NCBI GenBank assembly: GCA_905221605.1
Contig: CAJNDS010000418.1
Coordinates: forward strand, 80,938 to 144,937
Source of the DNA: Symbiodinium natans
Taxonomy: Eukaryota > Sar > Dinophyceae > Suessiales > Symbiodiniaceae
Length of the DNA stretch: 64,000 nucleotides
Direction: 5' to 3'
A program made the translations under genes and the position numbers. Position 1 is the first letter of the stretch; the number at the start of each line of letters is the position of its first letter. Shown here piece by piece: positions 46,163 to 56,815 of this stretch. The notes under the pieces are model-generated. The model made no database searches and was not told the DNA's origin. It was given only the letters and a program-made list of their open reading frames with translations.

Positions 46163-47158
46163 TCAGCTTAGAAGTTGAGCACGTTGCTTCTGCTTCTGCT
46201 CTCGTTCTTTTTCATGCCTTGCCATAGCTCGAGGTTGCTCGGTCCGAAAGGTCAGGTCGGCAAACTGCATGGCTAAGGAGTGCATAGAAGAACGAACATC
46301 ATCTGACAATACTCCGGCATATTTTGCAAACCACGAACAAAGAAGATCTTCGAGCTTGTTACGTTGCTTGGTGACATGAACTTCTTGTTCAAAGTATGCA
46401 GTGCACTGGCGCTGGTACGCCAGAACGAAGTTATGGCATTCTTGCGCATGCTTCTGCCTCAGCTCTGCAAACTCACGGTCGATGTCGAAAGGTGGCGAAG
46501 GCTCATCCGCTTGAGCAAACTCGTCTCGTGCACCTTCCATCAGGGATGGGACGCACTGAACAACTTTCTTGGCATGTGGCTTGAAATCTGCTGGCCACTG
46601 CCAGCTTCCTTGTGCCTCAGAAAGAAATTGCTTGCGCAGCATACCATCAGCTTGGAGATCGGCAAATTTCTGCTGCAGGGACTTCTGGGTGAAGAAGTGC
46701 TGCAAGGTGCTTCTGTATTCCTTCGCCCACTCAGTCAAGACAACACGCAGAACTGGCTCAACGGACTCCAACACATCTTCTGGCTTCGCGTAAGAGTTCG
46801 CATCACTTTTCTGTGATTGGCGAGCAAGTGCGAGTTGTTGAGCCATCAGCTGGTTCTGTGTAGTCCGTGCTTGAAGTAGTTGAAGGAGAATTTCTTGACT
46901 GCTCGGCAAACCTGGGGGAGCTCTCGCAGGTGGTGATTGTCCTGCTTGGAGCACTTGTAGAGCAGACTGAAACTGATTGGCCGGAAAGGTCACTGGGCCT
47001 GCACGGCGCCCCCGCAAGGCTGCATTGTCAGGTATCTTTCGGCTGCGACTGCGTAACGGTTCATGCGACGCCATGGCGAGTTGGGCTGAGCGTTGCACAG
47101 CACACGTGAGACAGGCACCAACTCTAGCCGTGGCAAGGCAGCACTCTTTTCTCTTCAA
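46163..47158 (-). CDS. Retroelement ORF1, coiled-coil-like
   Basis: 331 residues, intact. The N-terminal third has a proline-rich ARAPPGLPSS part and a Q/L-rich helix (ILLQLLQARTTQNQLMAQQL). The middle and C-terminal parts are charged and helical (FAELRQKHAQECHNFVLAYQ), ending EKEREQKQKQRAQLL. No zinc knuckle or nuclease motif. By position it should be the accessory or RNA-packaging protein of the Penelope-like element. The first ATG is within the terminal repeat; a second in-frame Met (MASHEPLRSRSRK) about 28 codons later is an alternative start. Confidence 0.6.
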   Translation of the reverse strand: MKRKECCLATARVGACLTCAVQRSAQLAMASHEPLRSRSRKIPDNAALRGRRAGPVTFPANQFQSALQVLQAGQSPPARAPPGLPSSQEILLQLLQARTTQNQLMAQQLALARQSQKSDANSYAKPEDVLESVEPVLRVVLTEWAKEYRSTLQHFFTQKSLQQKFADLQADGMLRKQFLSEAQGSWQWPADFKPHAKKVVQCVPSLMEGARDEFAQADEPSPPFDIDREFAELRQKHAQECHNFVLAYQRQCTAYFEQEVHVTKQRNKLEDLLCSWFAKYAGVLSDDVRSSMHSLAMQFADLTFRTEQPRAMARHEKEREQKQKQRAQLLS

Positions 47159-47320
47159 GAGGTTTCACGCTACGCGTTTCGCCAACTGGTGGCTCTTCGG
47201 GCTTCTCTTGAAGCAGAAAGCTGCTCATGTGACAACATGCCTGAAGCAAGATAGCATCAAAGCAACGTGTCACACAAGACATGGCTGCTGTGAATGGTTT
47301 TTTAGTGCATCTAAAGAACC
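47121..47320 (-). repeat. Terminal direct repeat of the element, 5' copy
   Basis: Matches 43584–43783. The first in-frame ATG of ORF1 (47158, minus strand) lies inside this repeat, so any internal promoter and leader are probably here. Confidence 0.9.
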
Positions 47321-47326
47321 ATTCGC

Positions 47327-47350
47327 AAGGAAATCCTTCGCTTGGGATAC
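47327..47350. repeat. Target-site duplication, right copy (24 bp)
   Basis: Identical to 43559–43582. The sequence beyond it (CAGTGGCAAGACC) should be the original continuation of the left flank. Confidence 0.9.
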
Positions 47351-48765
47351 CAGTGGCAAGACCAGGAGGCCTAACCTGGTGGCCAGCTGGTGAATGAGCA
47401 AGAGATTGGCTAATCTACTCATCTGCATAAGATATTACTGCGACGCCATGGCTGGGGTCTCCAGCCAATGCAAGTGATGACCAGACAGAGGTGTTAACCG
47501 TCTCCCGAGGAAATCGAGACCCGGGAAAACAAGGCCGGACGACTAGCCAGTATGGCTGGCAGGCAAAGGCAAGCAGGCTGTGCAGTGCTGTGAAGAGAGG
47601 AGTTAAAAAAGTGTCTAGCGCTCTATCGGCATGGATGCTTGGTCCCTGCAAGTAAGAGCGAGAAAGCAGTGATCACTTCTCACTCGTGGTGCTAAGTGCA
47701 ACCAAGAGCAGCTCATGAGAAACCAGGTTCCAGCCCTAGCAACAACCATGGCGCCTGGTGACTAAATGTCTGGTTTAAAGGATTTGAAAACAAAGTGAGC
47801 AAGCCGAAATTGCTGAGCAAAGGGCCCCAGGATTCTTGGCCAGAACACAAGAAACCAGACTCTTTCACTGAGCTGGTGTGGCCAGAGAGTGAGCAAGTGA
47901 AAGAATCCTGCAGGGCAAAGAAGGCAAAAAGGGTGATACCAGGCCTAGGGTTGGTTTTTACCCTTCAAATGCAAAAGAGCTTGGTCACCAGCACAATGTT
48001 CAGTGAACTGATGGGCTCTTTCTGTGCAAAGAGCAGGCATGATCTGTTCTTGTGGTCCCCATGCCCAAGTGGCCTCTTTCCGTTGCTGCTGGAGAGGTCT
48101 GTGGTTTTTGGCTCTTGCTGGGGGGGGTTGGTGTCTTCTGCTTGGGCCCATCGCCGCCTACGTACGAAACGGGAAACGTCAGAACCGATCAAGTGGGAAG
48201 AGTAGCCTTGGCCAGAAGGCAAGGTGAAGACCCCATTGACGCGTGGGTTGAAGGTTGGGATTGGGTCGGGTTGGAGGTGCTTCCTCGGCCTTGCCTCTTC
48301 GGTTTAGGGATGGGGCTGTTTGTTTGTTCTCCAAGGCGTCTTTTCGCCGCCCGCATGAGGTTTGGCAAGGGCAGACATGCGAGGCCGCTTTAAGCTGATT
48401 TACTTGTCAACCACAACGACCCTGAGTGTCCTTGCCCAAACAGAAATCGCTCGGGAAAGGGCGAAGGGGCAAGTGAAGCAGCAGAAAAAGACCAGATAGA
48501 AGCTGCAGGCATTTTGCTTGGCTGGTGTGAGGGCTGGTGACCAGACCAGCAGAACACGACAAGGGAACATCATGAGAAGCCGAAAGGGCTCTCGGGTCGA
48601 ACCGGCAGGGCAAAGCAAAGCCAGACACACAAGCTCACAGTGTACTGGTGTGAGGCCTGGTGATGACCAGGCTGGGCAGGACAAGGCTGTCACATAGGTA
48701 GGGTAGCCTACTTGAAGTTTCACCCAACAGCCAAAGGCAGCGCTCCGTGCACTTCGAGACCAAAA

Positions 48766-48767
<2 letters not shown>
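47351..48767. other. Unrecognised stretch
   Basis: No supported gene. GGCCAGAnCA- and ACCAG-type words recur between 47400 and 48700 (for example AGACCAGCAGAAC, GGTGATGACCAG), as old decayed repeats would leave, without a clear period. Confidence 0.35.
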
Positions 48768-48858
<91 letters not shown>

Positions 48859-48887
48859 GGTAGTACTACTACTACTAGTACTAGTAC

Positions 48888-48957
<70 letters not shown>
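48768..48957. repeat. (TAG)n microsatellite with internal inversion
   Basis: TAG runs from 48768 to 48858. A short TACTACTACTACTAG inverted segment lies near 48864–48880, and TAG resumes to 48957. The inverted centre lets the tract fold into a hairpin. Confidence 0.9.
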
Positions 48958-49720
48958 CCATGCAAGTTTGATTGGCTCTGCATGGGGCCCTCCATATGAA
49001 ATCGCAGGCCTCGCTCATCTGTGCGCACGATTTATACTCATTTATGGCACCACCGCGCAGAGCATCCTGAAGCCCCATAAACAAATCAGTTTGCCAGCCT
49101 CCTTCTTGCCTTCTGAATCTTTCCGGGAGCTGCAGGTAAGTCATTTGGAAATCATAGGGGGTGCACGGGCGTCTGCATGGAAGATCTGCGATAGTCCTTT
49201 CCAAAGTGGGTGCAGGGCAATTCCATGCAATTCCTTATCATTGCAGCTTTCTTCCCGAAAAACATTCCCTCATCGCACATATGGTCTCCCTAGACGGCCC
49301 AATCGCATTACACGCATTGGAGATCAGAAAACTCTGACGGCCCCACGTGCTAGTAAGCCACAGAGGGGCGAGGGGAGACCCGCGACTGTCCACACAGCTG
49401 CTAGGTCCACTGGATTTCAGAAACAAACTCTTTTGCAGGTCTTCAGCTCAGATTTCCGAAGCATTCACCTTATTCATTCCACTTGGAGCATCAAGTTTTT
49501 CTTCAACTTCAGAACATGGACGCCCGTGCATATTCTTCAGGCTGCTGAGCAACGCAGTGCAGCCGGTAATGTTGAGACATGCTGCGTAGGGATTAAGGTT
49601 TAAAGCAAAACAGTAGGAGATCGCCCTGCAGGGTGTCGGGGAATGCCCACTTCCAAGAATATCAGCGGCCGGGCATGCGGATATCAGGGTAAACACTGTT
49701 CAAAGACTTAAACCTAAAGA
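48958..49720. other. Unrecognised stretch
   Basis: Plus and minus frames of 60–211 residues overlap; none has a recognisable domain or a clear coding pattern. Confidence 0.3.
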
Positions 49721-50314
49721 TTAGCAGCTCGGCCGAAGCTGAAGTCTCAATGCGCCTTGTGGCAAGCCCTTGTCAAGGACGGCATGCACAAAGTGGTTAG
49801 CCCTGATCCGTGCATCTTGAGGACCTGCGGCAAATTGCCACACAACCACTCTGCGCCGCTGGAAACTGCCAAACAAGGCCTCAAACAAAAAAGGAACATG
49901 CTGCGTGCTGCATGATGCATGCCTGTTAGTACTTGCACCAGGCCATAGCAAAACTTTTGCGTAGTAATGTTTCTGCTGGGCGCTTGTAACACAAACCTTG
50001 CCTTTGATCTGGAGGGTGTTCGCGGACAGCTCTAAACGCGCCCCCGAAACATTCGCCAGAAGAGTTAGCTTCTCTTTCAGCATCTTTGCATCGTCAACGG
50101 TCACCTCACTCGGTCTCATCATGTAGCAGTTCACGACTCGACGAGTCTGACTCAGTAGACATGCGCAGTTCCTGCTGCCACGTGGCAACGAGGGTGACCC
50201 GCCTTGTATCAGTCTCAACGTCTGCGGTTGTTGCACTCGCTTCCTGCGCTTTGAACGGGGGCTGGAGATTGCCCGCAAAGTAATCAGTGCGAACGTCTCA
50301 AGTTTGGAAACCAT
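49721..50314 (-). CDS. Hypothetical basic protein, possible KH-like segment
   Basis: 198-codon frame. It begins with a basic cluster (SPRSKRRKRVQQP, nuclear-signal-like). The middle reads SEVTVDDAKMLKEKLTLLAN, VSGARLELSANTLQIKGKV and SAQQKHYYAKVLL. The pattern of helix, then SGA-x-LELS-x3-LQIKG, then helix is reminiscent of a KH RNA-binding fold, but the GxxG loop is not evident, so this is a weak suggestion. The C-terminal part (KGLPQGALRLQL) is unassigned. The frame may be one exon of a longer gene. Confidence 0.35.
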   Translation of the reverse strand: MVSKLETFALITLRAISSPRSKRRKRVQQPQTLRLIQGGSPSLPRGSRNCACLLSQTRRVVNCYMMRPSEVTVDDAKMLKEKLTLLANVSGARLELSANTLQIKGKVCVTSAQQKHYYAKVLLWPGASTNRHASCSTQHVPFLFEALFGSFQRRRVVVWQFAAGPQDARIRANHFVHAVLDKGLPQGALRLQLRPSC

Positions 50315-51330
50315 CTCTATTTCTTTCTGTCGGTCTAAGCATCTATTTAGCTATGCTTTATTCGGAAAACTTCCAGTTCCTCTTTACGTTAGTTAAAACA
50401 AAACAGAATTTCTCGCAGGAAAAACTCCATTTCCTCCGAGAGCCTGTAGTTTCATGGAAGAACTATTTTCTTTGTACCCTAGACAAACAAAAGTACACAA
50501 CGCGAAAAACATTTAGGGGTAACTACAAAATCATGTCGAATTTCCAAAAAAGATGCAAACTAGACGGGAGCAACAAAAAACTCAAACATTTCAAAAAGGA
50601 AGGGGCCATCTCGCAGTTCCAAACAAAATTCAACAAACTCGAAAAGGTCCGGGTGTATGGTTCCAGCACATGGTCGTTTGTGGAGTTCTTTGAACCGGGA
50701 CATGGTCAGTCTGCATCCTTAAAAACTACGGAATCCGGATAATTAGGAAGGTGCAGGAAACATCGCCATTTACGAGTGAAGTGAAAGGAGGTTGGTTCTG
50801 GGGGGGGGGGGGGAGAGGGGGGTGGGGGGGGCGGGTTTCCAGGTCTTTTAAGCGTATCGGTATTTGTTTTACTGTTCTTTCTTTATCTTTTCCAGGATCA
50901 ACCTCTAAAATTTAATTTCTAGCATACCACCAATCTAAAGAATCTGCTAGATACTTGTTGCACTTTCTGAACGACACCAATGGAGTCAGTCCATGTTTTC
51001 CTGGGTGTTTCTGGTTTCGTAGGGATTGACGTCTTTTGTTTTTCAAACAACATAAAATAAAACAAAATCAAAGTCAAAAAAAGTCTGGCAGGTTTCGAGC
51101 GATTCCGCGTTTTCACAAACTGTTAACCAGAAACAAAATGGACTTGAATGAATTGTTCGTACCATGTTTTGTTGGACTGTTTGTTGGAGAAACTGCTGGT
51201 GTTCTGGATACTACAGTAAACTACACGAACATGAACATAAGGAGAACTATTCTAGCATAAAACTTTTAAGAAAAACGAAAAACATTTTGTGGGTAACAAC
51301 AAGTAAAGAATTTGCTATATGATATTGCTA
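50315..51330. other. AT-rich island
   Basis: Markedly richer in A/T than its neighbours, with many A and T runs and lysine-rich plus-strand frames (50287–50742). I cannot recognise a product. A G-rich run lies at 50800–50833. Confidence 0.5.
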
Positions 51331-51720
51331 TATGATCAGGCGCTCCGCCCATGGTATGGTACCCCCTTCTGGGTGTGGGTTGGGTTTAGGGGGGTTTGGT
51401 TTAGGCCTCCGTGGTGTGGCTTTGCTTGGTTTTACCCCCCCCCCCCCGGGGTTGTGGGTTGGTTCTAGTGTTTCTTTCTTCTTTCATGGTTTTAGGGGCT
51501 TGGGGTGTTTGTCGGCTTTTAGGGTTGTGGTCTGGGTGTGGTTGTTGGCGGGTTGTAAAGTTTCATTCGGGTTTATGGCCTCCGCCCTCACTGCTCCCTG
51601 CATTCTCGCCGCCTTTCAGTCACCCCCGCCCCTTTCCAAGTATTCCTGCTGGCTCCAGCCCCAAAACCCCACCGCCCTCGCCCTGCAGCGGCCCCCTTCC
51701 CTACTTGGTTCAAGTATACT
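51331..51720. repeat. G/T-rich then C-rich degenerate sequence
   Basis: GGGTTTAGGGGGGTTTGG, TTTAGGGGCTTGGGG and TTTTAGGGTTGTGG recall decayed telomere-like repeats, with a C13-type run near 51437. The frames here are open by composition. Confidence 0.5.
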
Positions 51721-51734
51721 TACGGTTCAAGTAT

Positions 51735-51970
51735 ACTTACACCACGGGACCGCGGGACCGGTGGACCGGAGGAGCAAAGGACCACGGGACCTCACGGGAC
51801 CAGAGGACCACGGGACCGAAGGACCCGAACCGAAGGGCAAGAGGACCCAGAGGACCACAGGACGACGGCACACTAGGCACATTTCAAAACAAAAGAGGCC
51901 TGAGCCACATCTTTCAAAGAAAACTTGCACGGGATGACCACAGCACCACGGAACCACGGGACCACGAGCC
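51735..51970. repeat. GGACCACGGGACC minisatellite
   Basis: Imperfect repeats of an ~11–13-bp unit (GGACCACGGGACC, GGACCGGAGG, AGAGGACCACAGGACG), strongest at 51740–51870 and again at 51935–51970. Confidence 0.8.
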
Positions 51971-52170
51971 ACGCCTTTCAAAAACGAGGTCTATGAGCCT
52001 GGGCCCTCCTCACTACACAATAACCAAAAACAGTCCAAACGACGCAACGCTTCGACAAACGTTCAACATGCACATGCAGGACTGTTTGCCCGGTCGGCGA
52101 CGGTGAAGAGGTCTCTCACTGCGTGGGGTTGAAAGCGCCCCGTGGCCTCTCTCCATCTCTCTCTGAAACT

Positions 52171-52437
52171 TCACTTGCCCACAACATCCCATAACCTGGC
52201 CTCCTGGACTGGTCCAGCAGTCGCCTCAATTTCTTCGACTTCTTCCACTTCAAAGTCCTCCTCACCCACACCATTCCAGAAGTCGGCTTCTTGCATTTCA
52301 TCATCAACTTCGCCAGCTTCAGAACCTTCAGCTTTGTCCGCTGTTTCAGCTGCTTCACGCTTCGGCTGCAGCAGCTCCGTCAGGAGGTCGTCCTCACCAT
52401 CTGCCTCATGCAAACCTGTGCCAATCTCATGGACTGA
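52171..52437 (-). CDS. Acidic C-terminal exon, hypothetical
   Basis: After a TTTCAG acceptor at about 52438 the minus strand encodes VHEIGTGLHEADGEDDLLTE, then a Glu/Asp-rich tail (EVDDEMQEADFWNGVGEEDF, VEEVEEIEATAG) ending LWDVVGK and a stop at 52171. Upstream there is a threefold CAAGTGGCTG repeat (52444–52475) and then Lys/Glu/Gln-rich minus-strand frames (52820–52650) that could be earlier exons. Function unknown; long acidic tails are common in chromatin and chaperone proteins, but no domain is visible. Confidence 0.35.
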   Translation of the reverse strand, partial: SVHEIGTGLHEADGEDDLLTELLQPKREAAETADKAEGSEAGEVDDEMQEADFWNGVGEEDFEVEEVEEIEATAGPVQEARLWDVVGK

Positions 52438-52837
52438 AAGGGGCTGCAAGTGGCTGCAAGTGGCTGCAAGTGGCGGCATGCAATCTGCAATCCATGCCGT
52501 CCATGCCTGTGAGCCGTCGCTTCGGCTCAGCTCCTGCTAGGCTGGCAACACCATGAGCCGATCTTTTCTGCAGCCGATCCTGCTGCATTAAGACCAGATG
52601 GAAAAGACGGCCAAGACGGCCAAGAGTGACATGATCCCTGTGCACACAGCAATCAAGAGCAACAGAGGATGGCTCGGAAAGAAGTTTGACAGCTCCTTTT
52701 TGTCTTTCTTCTTTTGCTTGTGCTCCTTCTTCTTGCCATGCAAGGTCTTCTCGCTTTTGCGCTCTTTCTTGCCGCGCCTGGGAACTCACAGGCAGATGTT
52801 TTTGATATGCTGCAGTGACCACTATATAGGAAAGCAT

Positions 52838-53204
52838 TGTCCTTGTGTAAGAAACTGAGATCGATGGATTTGGGGCGATGTGCGGTTGCCTTTTCTCCTG
52901 ACATGCTAAGCAAAATGAAGTGCACTAGTGAGGACCATTTTCTTCACATGCCGTTTATTTCAGCGACAATCACAACTCTCCAACTGCCGTCATTGGCTCG
53001 AATGCTTCCCGGCCATGGCCACGAGCCCGGTCTTTTCATCTTTCTGTGTGCACCCCTCCCCCCACCCAAGGATTCTTTTTGCGATTATAAGGGCTTTGAA
53101 ACCATTATTCTGTTCGCCCGCGCCCTTTTCTAAACTCACATGGCGGCCGCCCATGGGGGTGCACATTTCGCCCGATGCCTGAAGACACGTTTTGACGACA
53201 CATT
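52838..53204. other. Unrecognised stretch
   Basis: Nothing supported on either strand apart from short overlapping frames. Confidence 0.3.
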
Positions 53205-53460
53205 CTGTCCAGGCGCCAACCCCCTGACGCCAAGTACTGACGCCAGGCAGGTGACGCCACGTCTTTGCGTGGCGCCTGTCGCCACGTTTGACGCCACCTG
53301 CAGACGACACGTGGATCAGTCCTGACGCCACGTAAGCTACTGACGTCACGTCATGACGCCACATCCGGCGAGGACTGACACGTGGCCGGGAGAGGGTTTT
53401 TCGTCGATATCTGCCCCCCTCGGGGCCTGTGACGCCACGCTTTGACGCCACGTCCGGCTA
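53205..53460. promoter_or_regulatory. Cluster of TGACGCCACG and ACGT-core motifs
   Basis: Eight copies of TGACGCCA lie in about 240 bp, five of them extended to TGACGCCACG or TGACGCCACA. With them are TGACGTCACGTCATGACG (palindromic TGACGTCA, the CRE/bZIP site) and two GACACGTGG (G-box-like) sites. Such clustering of ACGT-core sites is what bZIP-bound regulatory DNA looks like, but it may equally be a decayed short tandem repeat. No start site can be linked to it. Confidence 0.4.
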
Positions 53461-53578
53461 CGCCACATGTCTGCAGTTTTGCTGCTCATGGTCAAGAGCG
53501 TCTGCATCAGACATGAAAGAGTCTTCGCGGGCCCCTGCCACGAGGTCGAAGGCGAAGGTAAATCCGATCATGTGCGGG

Positions 53579-53622
53579 AGCATGTGTTAATCGAAAGAAC
53601 AGCATGTGTTAATCGAAAGAAC
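53579..53622. repeat. 22-bp perfect tandem duplication
   Basis: AGCATGTGTTAATCGAAAGA plus AC, twice without mismatch. Confidence 0.9.
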
Positions 53623-56029
53623 TCAAAATGGCGACCGACGTATGTACGAACCAAATGCAACTCGAATCCCTCTTGCGCACGAGAGGAGTGAGGCCAGATG
53701 TTGCCATCAAGAGTGCACACATCTTCCGGAGACAGTGTAGAACAAGCTGTGACAACATGCGACAATCAAAGTCCATGCATGTCCATACCACCTGCAAACT
53801 GAATGAGCGCGAGGCTTGAGCGACTTGTCTTCATGCCTGGGATTCGCAGGTGCAGGGCTGCCAAAGCTCATGCTTAGGCTTAGACTCAATCCTACAAGAG
53901 CTCCACATTCTTCGAGTTAACTTTGCCGCAGGCACTTGTTCGTTCTGTCCTTCGTCACCTCGTCCTCTGGCAGAGGACATGTTCGCAGTCATGGTATGAC
54001 TGGCTCACGCAACTGCGGCTGCCTTCCCAACATCCATCTCGGCAGAAGTATGCAGAAACTTCTGCAACCACGTCTGCTCCCAGGCATGGCTTCAAAAGGT
54101 AATCCCGAGGCAGTCACACACCTATACGGCCCGTGCCGAAGACCACTGTGACTGCGGCGACCACAGTGACTACAGTGACTACAGCGTGCGCACTGCTTCC
54201 TGCCATAAGGCTCCATGCAGAGGTGCAACTCAGCCTTGAGAAAGCAGATCAAGCTATATCAAACTGGCATCTCTATCCGAATTCTCCAGAGGCCTGTCAG
54301 GCCGATGACAGTCTCGAGGCATCGAGGCTCTCTTGGGCTCTTGGACTTTGGCTGGTGTTGCACGTTTCGGAGGTGCGGGGCCTGTGACGTGAAATGAAGC
54401 TGGCAACTGACATTCACTGACGTCACGAACTGATGTAGCTTCAGGCCAGCGGCCTGCCAATCGGCATCAAACTGTTGCACTCGATGCCTGAAGCTGTATC
54501 CCGTCGGCAACATGCATTTTACACATGCACCCTGTAAGTCTCAAGCTTTATGGCCGACCAGTCAACGTGAGAGCTTTTCACCTCCCAGGTTACAAGATCC
54601 TAGAATCTTAGAATGCTTTGCTTGTGTGGGCGCGCCTCCACGCAATCAAAGTCGTGCAGCTCTGTGGTTGGAAAGAACTCAAAAATCAGTGGCCTAAGGT
54701 CATCGTTCTGCATCCAAGCTGGCGCCAAAGAAGCGTAGTGAAACAACACTGCAATGGCTTTGCTGTGTGCTAAGCGTGCTAAGCTTCGCTTAGCACTCGG
54801 CCAGTCAGCACCGCAAAAGAGAATGAAGCAAGCGAGAATCCAAAGCTGCATCGCCCTTGCAGCTCACTGAACACACCCTGAAATATCTTTGCGTCTTGAC
54901 ATGTCTTGATTGAGGCAGCGACCATGTCTAATGGCCGACCTTGATTCAAAACAAGTGTTGTCGAGGCGACAACCTGTTGGCAACCTGGCTGTGCGAGATT
55001 CTAAGAGCCCGACGATGCCGTGAACCCATGGCCGGCGGTGATGCCCACATGGGTCCACATTCAGCTGCAGTTTTGCTGAAGTTGTGCTGCATGCGTCAGT
55101 TGTGCCAGAATGGTATGCTGAATCACATGGATCTGCACGCATGTCTGATGATTCACGGCAGCTATTAACAGCCAGACGTTTGGCCGAACATATGCTTCTC
55201 GGGAAGGAAGAAAACAGTCTAGGTGCCTCGAGTTTGTTCCTCGTCTGTTGCGCACTCGACACTGGAGGCTCTTGCATGCGCCATGGTGCGAAATTGACCA
55301 TAACGAGTGCTGGGCATCGCTGTTCCGGGGTTCGCCGATGGGCGGCGACATCAATACGCACTGATCGACCAATGCACTTCTGGTCGAAACATGTGGAAAT
55401 TCGGTTTCAAGATGGGAGTTATGGGAGTCACAAACGACCTTCTTTGGTTGACGCAAGGACTGAAATCCAAGGCAGCGTATGTGAGGGTAGGGTTTGGGGT
55501 TCTCTCCTCAGAAAACCGCCGTGGATGGGTGGGCCGCCACGACCGAACTTAAATTCCCTTCACGGCTCCATATGGCTCCCTTCGAACTCCTCCGTCGGAT
55601 GCGACCATCGGCGACCGAACTTGGGCTCCCTTCATGACTCCCTTTCGGGCTCCTGGGTCGGACTTGAGGCCCTGATTCGGGCGGGTTGGCCGCAGCGACG
55701 GGGGCTGGTGTCTTCCTGCATCGTCGGGTGGCTTTCTACAGGTCCCCCTTTACTGTTTAAAAGGAGACCGGGCCCGCTAAATTGGTGCCCCATTCGCTCC
55801 CTTCCATCCATTTTCTGAAATTGTGGCTTGGACAGGTCGGACGCGTTCATGTCTCCCTTGTGGACACCTTTTTCGGCTGGGCAGGCCGCGAAACAGCCGA
55901 GCGCAGTTTCCTGTTTGCGCGCGTTTGTCTTCGAACTGCGAAGCCGTGTCGTGCAGTTTCGTGCTCTCTGGCGGTCGTAACATGCAATTTCGTATTTGCA
56001 AGGTGTCCCAGGCATGCCAGATCGGTTTT
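53623..56029. other. Unrecognised stretch
   Basis: No supported gene. A plus-strand frame at 55084–55818 has a moderately protein-like first half (DDSRQLLTARRLAEHMLLGK). A GTGACTACAGTGACTACAG repeat lies at 54168–54186, and CTCCCTTC-GACTCC words recur at 55560–55660. Confidence 0.3.
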
Positions 56030-56299
56030 AGTCAGTACGAGCGTGAATGCCAACGGGGGCAAGCACTGAAAGAAATCGCCAGATATCCTGTCTGTACCGG
56101 GCCAAGTGCACCTCAAGGTATCCGGTCTGCATCAGCCCAAAAGGAACCTCAATTATCCGGCCGGTGTCACCGAACAAGAACCTCAGGGTATGCGGTCTGT
56201 TCAAAGCCGCATTGCTGCTTTCACGCAGGGCCTCCAACCTGCTTCGAACTTGAGAAGCTGTTGCGCTCACAGTTTCATGCTTCCAGCTGCAACAGCCAA

Positions 56300-56815
56300 G
56301 AGGCATGCTTCTAGCTTCTAGCACACAGCTCTCGGCGCGTGGGTATCTTGTCTTGCCAACAAAACTCGGAACTCGGGCAAGCACGGTATGTTTCCGTTTT
56401 CCAATTGTGCGACCGCCAACATGTCTCTGGTGTCTCAAGCTTGCAAAGGCTTCTAGCACACGAATCACAGCGCTTGGGTATTTTGTCTTGCAAACACCTG
56501 CAGAAAGAACTTGTTTTCTCCGTGCTGGTTTCGGGGCGCAGCAGGTAATCTTCCCGGTGTTGGCTATTGGCGCACAAATCTCGACACGTGGGTATCTTGT
56601 ATCGCGAGCAAACTCTCAATGTCATCTCGCTGTTGCCGAGAGAAGCTTGTTAGTCTCCGCACTAGATTCGGGGCAAGCACGGTATATTTCCCATTTCTGC
56701 CAGTGCGGCCGGCAACATGTCTCTTGTATCTCAAGCTTCTACTTGCTGGCGCACAAGTCTCGGCACGTGGGCATGTTGTCTCGCTTACATGTCGGCACGT
56801 GGGCATTTTTTCGAC
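56300..56815. repeat. Two imperfect ~240-bp repeats
   Basis: Each has, in order, GCACACAGCTCTCGGCGCGTG-like sequence, GTGGGTATCTTGT, GGGCAAGCACGGTAT-TTTCC, then GCCAACATGTCTCT and TCTCAAGCTT. The first runs about 56307–56490 and the second about 56560–56780, followed by extra CGGCACGTGGGCAT copies near 56760 and 56791. Short ORFs on both strands follow the repeat. Confidence 0.7.

Larger units (their letters stand above)
43583..47326 (-). mobile_element. Penelope-like retroelement, 3.74 kb, nearly complete
   Basis: Bounded by a perfect 24-bp target-site duplication and 200-bp terminal direct repeats. In sense (minus) order it has ORF1 (47158–46163), a basic KGKGKGK region (46116–45691) and a Penelope-type reverse transcriptase (45624–43800). 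The RT shows DADKNLG, KLHKTPIKGRPIF, FDIRNLYPS, KGLPTGLQPS, WKRYIDDAFGF and a C-terminal FLDLDIQL-x-TYRKPKNAYLY, the arrangement typical of Penelope-like elements and not of LINEs or LTR elements. No GIY-YIG endonuclease is visible in either the N- or C-terminal position. The RT is broken by frameshifts and a stop, so this copy is dead, while the terminal repeats are about 98% identical, so insertion was fairly recent. Confidence 0.85.

Noticed and set aside
43583-47326. LTR retrotransposon or DIRS element
   Set aside because: Despite terminal direct repeats there is no protease, RNase H, integrase or tyrosine recombinase, and the RT motifs are of Penelope type.
55084-55818. 244-residue plus-strand ORF as a gene
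   Set aside because: Only the first half looks protein-like; the second half follows short CTCCCTTC-type repeats, and no family is recognisable.
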